Assembly: GCA_900128585.1 (NCBI GenBank)
Contig: LT642798.1
Span: forward strand, 1-10,674
Length of the DNA: 10,674 nt
DNA from: Stramenopiles sp. TOSAG23-3
Taxonomy: Eukaryota; Sar
Direction: 5' to 3'
This document shows positions 1-6,390 of the stretch, in pieces. Made by a program: the position numbers and the translations under genes. Within the stretch, counting starts at the first letter, position 1. Every line of letters begins with the position of its first letter. The notes beneath the pieces were generated by a model. It saw only the letters and a program-made list of their open reading frames with translations, was not told the DNA's origin and ran no database searches.

Positions 1-327
1 AATAATATTACCTGCTCAAAAATATTAGTACTAAAGTACAATCACCAAAACGAAAACCTTCGTTAACCTTACATCACGGCTCTGGGACTTACGATGTGCG
101 CGGGATAAAAGTCCAATCGAAATTGGAATCATTTCCTTATTTTGGAGCCCCCGATTAATTTTATAACATTATTTACATGGCGTGTAATCTATAATCTTAT
201 TACGGCGGAGGATTGAATGTATTTAGTGGAGTTCTCACTATTTTAAGGCCCTTCTCCTTTATTCGGCGCGTCCTTCATATTATGCCACATGTTGTTATAT
301 TAAGGATTTTAACTCGAACCGGTTTGC
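1..327. other. Non-coding AT-rich stretch
   Basis: I see no credible coding region, RNA gene or clear repeat here. The sequence is AT-rich with scattered short GC-rich patches. It probably represents intergenic DNA or a decayed repeat. Confidence 0.4.
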
Positions 328-561
328 ATGGAGGAGGAAGAATTTCGGCGGAAAATTGTATGTAATAATATCAGAAGTTGTATTGTATTGATAGGATATG
401 TATGTACTGAAAATCGACAATTAAAGATTTTTGCCTTGCTGTGGTCGGGAAAGACACAAAAATCGGTCCAAAAAATCATTTTCGAGAGACGAAATAATGT
501 AGTGTGTAATAAAAAATCCAAAGGTCATTTATTTGGGAATTTTTACTCCTCCCTGAGGTAA
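328..561 (+). CDS. Small hypothetical ORF (77 aa), doubtful
   Basis: An ATG-initiated frame of 77 codons begins with a run of glutamates (MEEEEF) and is rich in lysine, arginine and asparagine; it has four cysteines. I recognise no domain, signal peptide or membrane segment. The start context (TTTGCATGG) has G at +4 but T at -3. It sits alone in AT-rich DNA about 440 bases before the secreted-protein gene. It may be a chance frame, an exon, or a relic of a mobile-element protein. I keep it only because it is one of the few frames in this stretch with an ATG and a protein-like start. Confidence 0.15.
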   Translation: MEEEEFRRKIVCNNIRSCIVLIGYVCTENRQLKIFALLWSGKTQKSVQKIIFERRNNVVCNKKSKGHLFGNFYSSLR

Positions 562-860
562 TCCTTCTTTGTAGTATACTGTTAGTGTCCAGCCTATCAA
601 GGGCAACCGAGGCCGCTCGTGTAAATTTTAAGGGACTTAAATAATATATACGAGGACTCTCTCATAGGTAAATATAATTTTGTTTTGGTACAAATTCAAT
701 ATTGTAATTTCACATATTTACTCCTAATTGACAAATAATAGAAGTTGGTTTCAAGGAAGAAGGCTCAAATTTTTACTTGAAAAAATGGGGGGATATATGT
801 GAGGAGGAGGATGGGGGGCACTTATTAATATTAAAACTTTTGGGTATAGGGAATAGGGCG
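562..860. other. Non-coding upstream region with G-rich tract
   Basis: No gene is visible. A purine-rich stretch at about 784-819 contains two runs of six G separated by GGAGGAGG-type repeats on the plus strand and could form a G-quadruplex. It lies about 190-220 bases before the secreted-protein ATG. Whether it acts as a regulatory element is unknown. Confidence 0.3.
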
Positions 861-876
861 CCATGACGCCATGACC
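859..876 (+). repeat. 8-bp tandem repeat GCCATGAC
   Basis: The octamer GCCATGAC occurs twice back to back about 130-145 bases before the secreted-protein ATG, just upstream of the initiator-like motif. It could be a duplicated regulator-binding site or a chance microduplication. Confidence 0.3.
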
Positions 877-886
877 ATTGGTTCAG

Positions 887-901
887 TCATTCCGCTTAGT
901 T
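887..901 (+). promoter_or_regulatory. Oomycete-initiator-like motif
   Basis: The sequence TCATTCCGCTTAGTT agrees over its first nine positions (TCATTYYNC) with the oomycete transcription initiator as I recall it (GCTCATTYYNCAWTTT); the 3' part matches poorly. It lies 113-119 bases upstream of the ATG at 1006, a plausible 5' UTR length. A TATATAA at 985-991 is too near the ATG (about 15 bases) to be this gene's TATA box unless transcription starts inside the ORF. The promoter role is inferred. Confidence 0.35.
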
Positions 902-1005
902 GGTGCAAAGGTCTTCTTCGAAAGTGATTTCCATGACTGTTGAATGGTCGGTCTCAATAACAAAATCACTAGACTCACATAGTTTATATAAGTTGTAGTG
1001 TTGTT

Positions 1006-1806
1006 ATGAAATCAATCCGTGTTTGTATAATTTTGTGTTCACTCGTTTCTGTCCTGGGTCTGTCGAGGACGTCGGGTGCTCAACATAGACCTGCTGAACA
1101 AGTGATTCCCAAAGCCCAAGTGTTCGACGAGCCGCGGATCAGTTTCTTATCAAACTTAGAGCGGGTAGATAAAGGCGCTGCAATTGAGCGAGTGAACACG
1201 TATGTGGTATCAAAAGATGCTAAAAATGTGAACAAAAAAAATAACAGCCTAAACGGTCAAAGCTACGCAGAATGGGAAAGTTCAACTATGACCACTGCGT
1301 TTTCAAACCATTCTTATACGCCTGTGCAAGTCCCTGAAGGTTATTATAACAAATTGAAATCCAAAGCAGATTCTATTACATTGTCTTTGTTTTCTCGTAA
1401 ACTTCGACAGGCGAGACGTTCTAGGCGTATACGCATTTGTCAAGTTTGCGATAGTTCTGTTGACACTGGCCGTATCATAGTAAGAAATGAAGCTGTCCGT
1501 GGTGCTTTAAAGAGTAAAGGACTAGTGGCCTTTGTAGATATGATTTGTGCCTCGTTGAAAGATGGTTTTTCGGCAGAGCTTGATTTTTTAGAATGTGATG
1601 TCCTGCACAAACATATTGCATCTTACTATGATCCGAAATATGTACACACGTTGCATAGCAATTCGGGTAGATATAACGAAGATGGTACAACTTTCGCACG
1701 GATTGGTATCACTAGAAAAGTTAACATAGCACTTGCAAGTGCATTACAAAATTGCAAGTCTCTGCTGGGTCTGGACTTTTGTGATGCAGTTATGAAGGAT
1801 TTGTAG
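1006..1806 (+). CDS. Secreted cysteine-containing protein, candidate effector (266 aa)
   Basis: An intact single-exon ORF runs from ATG to TAG. Residues 1-25 form a classical signal peptide: K2/R5, then a hydrophobic core of about 13 residues, then a likely cleavage after SGA25. The mature chain has no further membrane segment, so it is probably secreted. It holds six cysteines: a CxxC pair (C145, C148), then C181, C197, C250 and C259, enough for three disulfides. N79 and N101 lie in glycosylation sequons. Residues 131-142 are strongly basic and include RKLR at 131-134, formally an RxLR string but far beyond the 30-60 residue window typical of oomycete RxLR effectors, so I do not call it one. 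The first about 110 mature residues look disordered; the cysteine-bearing half looks folded. I recognise no named family. A pathogen effector role is inferred from secretion, cysteines, lack of homologues I recognise and the repeat-rich setting. ATG 1006 is the first in frame and supplies the signal peptide. Confidence 0.8.
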   Translation: MKSIRVCIILCSLVSVLGLSRTSGAQHRPAEQVIPKAQVFDEPRISFLSNLERVDKGAAIERVNTYVVSKDAKNVNKKNNSLNGQSYAEWESSTMTTAFSNHSYTPVQVPEGYYNKLKSKADSITLSLFSRKLRQARRSRRIRICQVCDSSVDTGRIIVRNEAVRGALKSKGLVAFVDMICASLKDGFSAELDFLECDVLHKHIASYYDPKYVHTLHSNSGRYNEDGTTFARIGITRKVNIALASALQNCKSLLGLDFCDAVMKDL

Positions 1807-1892
1807 CTTGGATACTTATGGAAGTGGGAAAGTGAATGAAATAGCCATTGCGTAGCATTTCAATGAAAATATCGAGTCTTGAATCAGCTGGA

Positions 1893-1898
1893 AATAAA
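1893..1898 (+). terminator. Polyadenylation signal AATAAA
   Basis: A canonical AATAAA lies 87 bases after the stop codon of the secreted-protein gene on the same strand, so it probably sets the 3' end of that transcript. The call rests on motif and position only. Confidence 0.45.
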
Positions 1899-1901
1899 AA
1901 C

Positions 1902-1926
1902 TAAATAACATAACTGCTGTTATTTA
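1902..1926. repeat. Perfect 9-bp inverted repeat (hairpin)
   Basis: TAAATAACA and its exact reverse complement TGTTATTTA flank a 7-base loop (TAACTGC), starting four bases after the AATAAA signal. The right part of this hairpin belongs to a 19-bp sequence repeated at 3931-3949. It may belong to a mobile-element end or form a 3' UTR structure. Confidence 0.5.
1908..1926 (+). repeat. 19-bp dispersed repeat, copy 1
   Basis: ACATAACTGCTGTTATTTA is found identically at 3931-3949. Looser relatives (TTGGCTGCTATTTAAAAAG at about 4029, TTGGTTGTTATTTCGG at about 9412) lie beside the tails of the transposon-family relics. The motif therefore seems to belong to a repeat family and not to the secreted-protein gene. 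Confidence 0.5.
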
Positions 1927-1947
1927 AAAAACTAATGGATATAGTAC

Positions 1948-1963
1948 TGTTTTAAGACTCTCA
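1948..1963 (+). repeat. 16-bp dispersed repeat, copy 1
   Basis: TGTTTTAAGACTCTCA is identical at 9145-9160. On the minus strand both occurrences lie downstream of a Ulp1-family relic (2017-3519 here, 9459-10601 there), so they may be remnants of that element's 3' region. The link is inferred. Confidence 0.4.
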
Positions 1964-2016
1964 AGATTATCCTAATTGTAGAACTGAATCTAATTTTGCG
2001 ACTGCTAAAAATCATA

Positions 2017-2262
2017 TCACTTAAAGTCGGTCGGTACCTCCTTTGTCGTTCCTACGATATTGTATCTCTTCAAAACTTTGTACCATCCCGTCTGGTTGTG
2101 TTCCATAATTGACTTGTTCAAATGATTGAGAACTATACTGTGACTCCGATTTTTCAATATCCGGGCTGTTAGTAATTTCCGTAAGAAGGCAGCGACTGTT
2201 TTTGTTTTTAGATTGTCTGGTTCTGCCATCCTGTACTGGAACTTCACTGTTGCCTCGGACAT
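2017..2262 (-). pseudogene. ORF (81 aa) after the Ulp1 relic, probably part of the same element
   Basis: An ATG-initiated frame starts 16 bases after the stop of the Ulp1 relic, on the same strand and shifted one frame. The product is basic (many K/R) with regularly spaced hydrophobic residues, for example TVAAFLRKLLTARILK, as expected for amphipathic helices. No motif is recognised. It could be the displaced continuation of the protease region after a frameshift or a second small ORF of the element. Given the disrupted gene next to it, I treat it as relic sequence. Confidence 0.3.
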
Positions 2263-2278
2263 TAAGAAAATTGGGATG

Positions 2279-3519
2279 TCATTGGTGTTGATATTTCATG
2301 GGCGTATCGATTTCACCCGATTGTCGTGCTAAACGAGATAGAACTTTTCCAACTGCCCGTAGGTTATTTTCCGTTTGTTCTTTTATCAGACTTATACAGT
2401 TGTTGTGTGTCTGTAAATGGCATTCGCCCGCCTGTTGTCTCTGTAACACTCCTAAATACCAATGGGTTGACTTCACATTGATAGGGATCAAGATCTTGTT
2501 GAAAACTTTTTTACTAGGCGACTGTTGTATCCTTTTTTTAATAATTCTCAAGATCCTGTCGGTCGGAAGGTGGGACAACAATACGTCTGCCAAATATGAA
2601 TCTGGTCCAATGGTTAGATTGAGCGACTTTATTGCCAGCTGAATAGCGTCCCCTGCTACGTATTGATCTGGAAATAGGGTTGAAATAGCTGCTACGATAG
2701 GTGAATTTCGGAATTCCACAAAATTCTCCGGTTAAAACCATTTGTTTACCTCCATGCTCCTGCGTATGTGGACTTTTAGAGATTGAGCCCATGACATTCC
2801 TTCGTGTAATCCTTCTACTATCATCTTAATGAGCCGGGCTCTTATTTGGATACTATGTGTCTCGATTTGGGAAGGTGACATGGAGAGTTTTATTCCGGAC
2901 CTGCAATTTCCCATGATGTAGAAGATCGTGTGGATCCCACAATTGTTGCGGGACACTTTGGGTTGTTTCTCATGATTCCTGCTAGTTTCGCGTGCGCTTG
3001 GGTTCGCCAAAGAGAATAGTCGTCGGAGATATTTTTCGTTTTCCTGTATGTTTCTAATCCTTTTCAGTTCATATTCACTCATAGGCTCGTTGGGTTCGTC
3101 ACCTGGGATTTCTGTCGGACCGGTTTCTGTTTTCTTCCGTATGGTTGGTGATGTCACTCGGATTGGTGATGTCGCGGCCTCTATTGCCCATTTCTTGTCG
3201 GCGATTCGGATGTGTGGGCGTCGAGTAGGCGATCTTAAAGGGTTGCGTGGGGACACTGCCAAATCTTGTGCTAACCGGGTCCTATGTGCGAAGCCCGCTT
3301 CAATTCCTGTTACGACCGCTTCACTGACGTTTTTTTGTATTATTCTGATCCACCAATCTATCCATTGTTGTCGAGCACTGAGGTAACTTCGGCACTGGGG
3401 GGTTTCAGAAATCGGATTTCGGATAATCGGACTAAGACTTTATGCGCATCTTTGCTTAGGACCCCGAATATATTGACTCCAAAAGGCGTTACCTTTGGTT
3501 CACCTCCGCTTGAAACAAA
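2279..3519 (-). pseudogene. Broken Ulp1/C48-protease transposon-type gene (copy 2), permuted motifs
   Basis: Reading down the minus strand from 3519, an open frame carries half of an unknown domain (PKVTPFGVNIFG, later VRLSEIRF). After a frameshift near 3385 the next frame continues with YLSARQQWIDWWIRIIQKN. The same block occurs in copy 1 at 9459-10601. A proline/threonine/lysine-rich linker follows, then an EYExxRxxNIxxNxxxLxxL-type motif (about 3077-3022) like one I know from WDR76-like and transposon proteins. Next is NNCGIHT, the catalytic-Cys box of Ulp1/C48 SUMO-protease-like enzymes (Cys at 2939-2941), with a typical C-terminal tail. After one in-frame TAA (2732-2734) the same frame resumes and reaches IPINVKSTHWYLGVL, the His box (His at 2462-2464). 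In normal C48 enzymes His precedes Cys; here the order is reversed. The Asp expected after the His box (usually near DS) reads THNN. The gene is broken and probably inactive. The domain calls come from motifs only. Confidence 0.6.
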
Positions 3520-3529
3520 TTATATATAG
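3513..3529 (+). repeat. AT-rich boundary motif, left arm of an inverted pair
   Basis: AAACAAATTATATATAG abuts the 5' limit of copy 2 coding similarity. A near-identical AAACAAATTATATATG closes the window at 10659-10674, about 60 bases beyond the 5' limit of copy 1. The reverse complement, two bases shorter, is at 3965-3979. It may be an element end; I saw no target-site duplication. Confidence 0.35.
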
Positions 3530-3630
3530 TTGTTATGTCTAGATGTTTAATAAGTCAAAAAAAGAAAAGAAAAAAGAAGGTAAAACCGTCCAAGAACCCA
3601 AACTCCTCCTTGTTCCAGAATAAGACTTCT

Positions 3631-3742
3631 ATCATAAAATTGTTTGAGACAGCGGCTATTATTGTTTTGTAGATGCCTGGCTATATCCCAAAACGTATTA
3701 CGATGATCATAACGATGAATTTCTTTCAAGTCGTATACATAA
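3631..3742 (+). repeat. Direct repeat, copy A (112 bp)
   Basis: It is nearly identical to 3834-3936. The main difference is a net 9-bp indel around 3700-3712; a few substitutions are also present. The copies are 203 bp apart, start to start, consistent with a recent tandem duplication. Confidence 0.8.
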
Positions 3743-3833
3743 ACCTGCGTAAATGTATCTTCTAAAGATCCAAGTCTACCAAGAGTATATGGATTTTCCA
3801 CTTCAGGGCGTATTCGTATTCATCATTCAAAGT

Positions 3834-3936
3834 ATCATAAAATTGTTTAAGACAGCGGCTATTATTGTTTTGTAGATGCCTGGCTATATCCCAAAACGTA
3901 TTATAATGATGAATTTCTTTCAAGTCGTATACATAA
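3834..3936 (+). repeat. Direct repeat, copy B (103 bp)
   Basis: This is the second copy of the block at 3631-3742, ending where the 19-bp dispersed repeat (3931-3949) begins. Few differences separate the copies, so the duplication is young compared with the decay of the surrounding genes. Confidence 0.8.
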
Positions 3937-3949
3937 CTGCTGTTATTTA
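3931..3949 (+). repeat. 19-bp dispersed repeat, copy 2
   Basis: ACATAACTGCTGTTATTTA is identical to 1908-1926. Here it overlaps the upstream edge (minus-strand sense) of the tandem-duplicated relic. Confidence 0.5.
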
Positions 3950-3964
3950 TGTTACAAAAGCATA

Positions 3965-3979
3965 CTATATAATTTGTTT
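3965..3979 (-). repeat. AT-rich boundary motif, right arm of an inverted pair
   Basis: CTATATAATTTGTTT is the reverse complement of the motif at 3513-3529 apart from one TA step. Together they flank a roughly 450-bp segment holding the duplicated relic, as terminal inverted repeats of a small element would. Confidence 0.3.
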
Positions 3980-4154
3980 TTTATGTTACCAACAGGTGTA
4001 TTTAAAATTGAAGAACTAAAACGAAAAATTGGCTGCTATTTAAAAAGTAATTAAAATTTAGCTTCCTCGTAAACCGCGAAAATAAATCTACTGAGCATTT
4101 GTCCATTAAAGGTTTGCATATTCTGCTTGTACTGCGAACTGATCTCAAATGTTG

Positions 4155-4396
4155 CCCTTGTCACTTAGTCTTGACTATCATGTTCAGATGTACTCCATGC
4201 GTAGTCCGAATCGGTAGGTGGATTTGCGTCAATGGCAAAAGACCCGTTTAAGACTTATCTTCTTCATGTACCACGAATTTATTTCTGCTCCTTATGCCCA
4301 ATAAGGTTTTACGAATAATTCCTTCATGTACTGTTCTCCGAATTCATTTCTGCTTCTGTGGTTTTCTCAATCAATTTACCCTTGTCATTTAGTCTC
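4155..4396 (+). repeat. Internal duplication within copy 3 (about 224-bp spacing)
   Basis: CCCTTGTCACTTAGTC at 4155-4170 recurs as CCCTTGTCATTTAGTC at 4379-4394, each followed by a CACTCCATGC/TACTCCATGC block that encodes the AWS tail on the minus strand. TTCATGTAC with a following CGAATTYATTTCTGCT recurs at about 4263 and 4323. This indicates tandem duplication of the tail region followed by decay. Confidence 0.5.
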
Positions 4397-4809
4397 ATTT
4401 AATGGACTATTATCCTCTCGTGCACTCCATGCAAGTAAATACTTCCACTGGTATCTGGATTGTAAATTACTCAGGTTAACTTGTTAGTCTCAAATTTATT
4501 TCCCTCCGTCTCGGGTTTATATATTTTCGCTTTTTGTTTTTTTTTCTTGTTGTTTCTTTTCGCTTTTGTGAACATCCAGAGAAAATTCACAATGTTCTTC
4601 TAGGCACCATTGACCTGCCATTGTTCCCAAAGTTACTTGCTTTTCGAACAGTCGGGGGTGATTTTCCCCTCCGGTCATTAAGCATATCTGATGGAATGAC
4701 ATCCCACGCACGCTCAGATGGCAGAGAGGCATCCGTGGGATCACTTTCACCCCAGTCAACCGGTTCATCCTTAGGCATGCCCAAAAATAATACAGACACT
4801 AGGCAGTAA
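4165..4809 (-). pseudogene. Degraded middle/tail fragment of the Ulp1-element family (copy 3)
   Basis: From about 4799 down to 4587 a minus-strand frame encodes a low-complexity acidic/serine/proline chain (for example DEPVDWGESDPTDASLPSER), similar in character to the linker of copy 1. A neighbouring frame continues with a basic stretch (SLDVHKSEKKQQEKK). Further on, two degenerate versions of one tail occur: LAWSARED at about 4436-4385, and TDSDYAWSTSEHDSQD ending at a TAA at 4165-4167. The second matches copy 1 (TDSDYAWSTYENDSHD) closely. The shared sequence continues past the coding part: TGTACTGCGAACT at 4128-4140 equals 9441-9453. Several frameshifts and stops rule out function. The linker assignment is weaker than the tail match. 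Confidence 0.5.
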
Positions 4810-5290
4810 GTGCATAATATGTACAGACGATATTACCGTTTATATGATCAATTCCTTCTCCCCGGGGCAATTTGCCGCGGTTTGAAAGTGGCTGATATTG
4901 TTTTTTTTGTGTAGCCGGGGCTTCCAAGTGGGAGCGAATATCCTAAGTGCCAGGGGGATTCTTACGTGTTGTGGTGCTTTGCTTTACCTCTAAGATATGA
5001 TACACGTACACATTGCCTACATATTGGTTTTCTCAAGCAACATCAAAAACTTGTTTTTCTTCTTACAATTGTAGTGTAAAGGTATTTTACAAATACGAAA
5101 ATATGCATATTTTAGATGGGAAAATCAGTTCGAAAATAAAATAACAGGTAATAGCAACAGTCAAATTAAGAAAAAAATATTTAGGTTTTTCTTCTTCTTC
5201 CGACTGTCCGATTTAAATGACTTCTACTCTACGACGCATTTTGGGTATTTTAGTTTAGTTAAAATCTATAAATAAAGGGAGTGTAAGTAG
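4810..5290. other. Non-coding AT-rich stretch
   Basis: I see no gene here. A perfect 16-bp palindrome (AAAATATGCATATTTT, 5098-5113) follows a small stem GTATTT/AAATAC (5082-5096). A T/C-rich run at about 5188-5202 is a simple pyrimidine tract. Confidence 0.4.
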
Positions 5291-5292
5291 AA

Positions 5293-5327
5293 ACAAATCT
5301 TCCCCTCTTGCTACAAACGAGATTTGT
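5293..5327. repeat. Inverted repeat, 8-bp stem, 19-base loop
   Basis: ACAAATCT and AGATTTGT flank a 19-base loop just upstream of a CCAAT/TATA pair. It may be a regulatory palindrome or chance. Confidence 0.3.
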
Positions 5328-5374
5328 GGACTTTCTAAAGATCTTTCCCTAGATCTGGTCAAGACTCCGCTCCG

Positions 5375-5445
5375 ATTGGCTAAAAAATAGCAGCTATATA
5401 GTGTTTTTAAAGGTTATCGTTTTCTGTTCATTGACTCTATAAAAG
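5375..5445 (+). promoter_or_regulatory. Possible promoter: inverted CCAAT box and TATA box
   Basis: GATTGGC (inverted CCAAT, ATTGG at 5375-5379) lies about 60 bases before a consensus TATAAAAG at 5438-5445. The arrangement resembles a classical RNA polymerase II core promoter on the plus strand. No convincing gene follows: the nearest ATG (5457) is too close to the TATA box and opens only a 36-codon frame. The call is by motif alone. Confidence 0.25.
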
Positions 5446-5648
5446 AATGATCGGTTATGAGTTTGATCTTATCCTGTTCATATACACACACACATGTAAG
5501 TGTACATTCTGGGAATCCTAAGCGGCCAAGCCGATCAACAATTTCCAGGACGTATCATATAATTTAAATATAAGAACAAAATATATTCTGTTATTTAGAG
5601 ATAATTTATGCTCTTAAATTAATTTGAGATAAGATTATAAAAACACCT

Positions 5649-5681
5649 AATTCAGTTTATCTAAAAATTATAAAGTAAATG
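5649..5681 (+). repeat. Dispersed motif AATTCAGTTTATCTAAA, copy 1
   Basis: AATTCAGTTTATCTAAAAATTATAAAGTAAATG resembles 10616-10647 (AATTCAGTTTATCCAAATTTATAAATAAAATGA) and 5865-5894 (ATTTCAGTTTATCTAAATTAATAAGTTACA). The copy at 10616 lies directly at the 5' edge of the copy 1 relic, so the motif may belong to an element family. Confidence 0.45.
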
Positions 5682-5864
5682 TTACCATTTGAGTAAATGC
5701 ATTTGGTTATTTGTAAACCAATATATCGCCGTCAATGAATTATTTCTGTCGCTAGGTTATCCTTTTCTTGTCTCTTAAATTGTTTCATTTCCTTTTTCCT
5801 CTGCTCTTTTTTTTTCTTTCCTTTTCCTGAAATGTAACATAAAGTTAAGTTTCAACAAAAAACT

Positions 5865-5894
5865 ATTTCAGTTTATCTAAATTAATAAGTTACA
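5865..5894 (+). repeat. Dispersed motif TTCAGTTTATCTAAA, copy 2
   Basis: This is the second copy of the motif at 5649-5681, 216 bases downstream in the same orientation. The similarity spans about 25-30 bases. Confidence 0.45.
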
Positions 5895-6390
5895 TTTCTG
5901 TTGCAAATGTTGTTTTGTGACAATATGATGTTTTTCTTTTATTTTTCAGTATTATTTCTATACACATTTTCTGTTGGTTGCTTTTATTCTTTTCGTCGAA
6001 CCTTTCTATTATTCATTTCCTGTTGTAAATCTCCCTAGTCTGAGTTAATGTTCCAGGAACCCTCGTACAAGTAATGTTCTTTTCACAATCGGTGAAATGT
6101 TGGTTTATTATATCCTCTATATATATCAGACCTAAAAAATAGGAAATATCAGTACAGGAACACACCATAAGGATTATTTTTAACTAATACATAGAATTAG
6201 CATAGAAGTGTTTTTTTATTTCACAAAAAATGGTTTAGTTAATTTTCACTATACCATTTGATATAGGTAAATATTACAAGTACGGCATTTTAAGTTTTTG
6301 CGATAAAATTCCATGTTTTTTGTACTAGAGAGGCTAATATTACAAGATTTCGAACTTGTAATACAATTTCCACGCTCCCAAGAATATTTT

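Larger units (their letters stand above)
3547..3982 (-). pseudogene. Decayed coding relic with a partial tandem duplication
   Basis: Minus-strand frames encode two near-identical blocks. The upstream one (about 3936-3834) reads YDLKEIHHYNTFWDIARHL then QNNNSRCLKQFY; the downstream one (about 3742-3631) reads YDLKEIHRYDHRNTFWDIAR and onward. The second has three extra codons. The two are in different frames and separated by 203 bases, so a frameshift accompanied or followed the duplication. Neither frame has a usable ATG: the upstream one opens after a TAA and the downstream one (3819-3547) after a TGA. The downstream block ends in a run of leucines and phenylalanines that looks like chance translation. 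I do not recognise the family. The relic is bracketed by inverted AT-rich motifs at 3513-3529 and 3965-3979. Confidence 0.45.
5451..6390. other. Gene-free stretch with pyrimidine tracts and a repeated motif
   Basis: There is no convincing gene across about 900 bases. The stretch holds a CA run (about 5484-5493), a consensus splice donor GTAAGT (5496-5501), a long pyrimidine tract (about 5762-5829), an acceptor-like TTTTATTTTTCAG (ending 5949), and two copies of TTCAGTTTATCTAAA (5651-5665 and 5867-5881). The TTTATT at 6215-6220 is AATAAA on the minus strand and lies about 170 bases past the EF-hand gene's stop, so it could be that gene's polyadenylation signal. Confidence 0.4.

Noticed and set aside
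985-991. TATATAA as TATA box of the secreted-protein gene
   Set aside because: It is only about 15 bases before the ATG; a start site 25-30 bases downstream would fall inside the ORF and lose the signal peptide.
1396-1407. RKLR in the secreted protein as a true RxLR effector motif
   Set aside because: It lies at residues 131-134, far beyond the usual position after the signal peptide, and no clear EER string follows.
1902-1926. Hairpin as a bacterial-type terminator
   Set aside because: The stem is AT-only apart from one pair, no U tract of the right kind follows, and the context is eukaryotic with a polyadenylation signal.
2298-2642. 114-codon plus-strand frame over the Ulp1 His-box region
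   Set aside because: The minus strand carries the recognisable IPIN...HWYLGVL box; the plus frame is its shadow.
3048-3386. 112-codon plus-strand frame
   Set aside because: It is antisense to the conserved copy 2 domain and linker and has no recognisable motif.
2017-4809. LTR or LINE retrotransposon
   Set aside because: No reverse transcriptase, integrase or gag motif and no long terminal repeats seen; only Ulp1-type motifs and an unknown domain are present.
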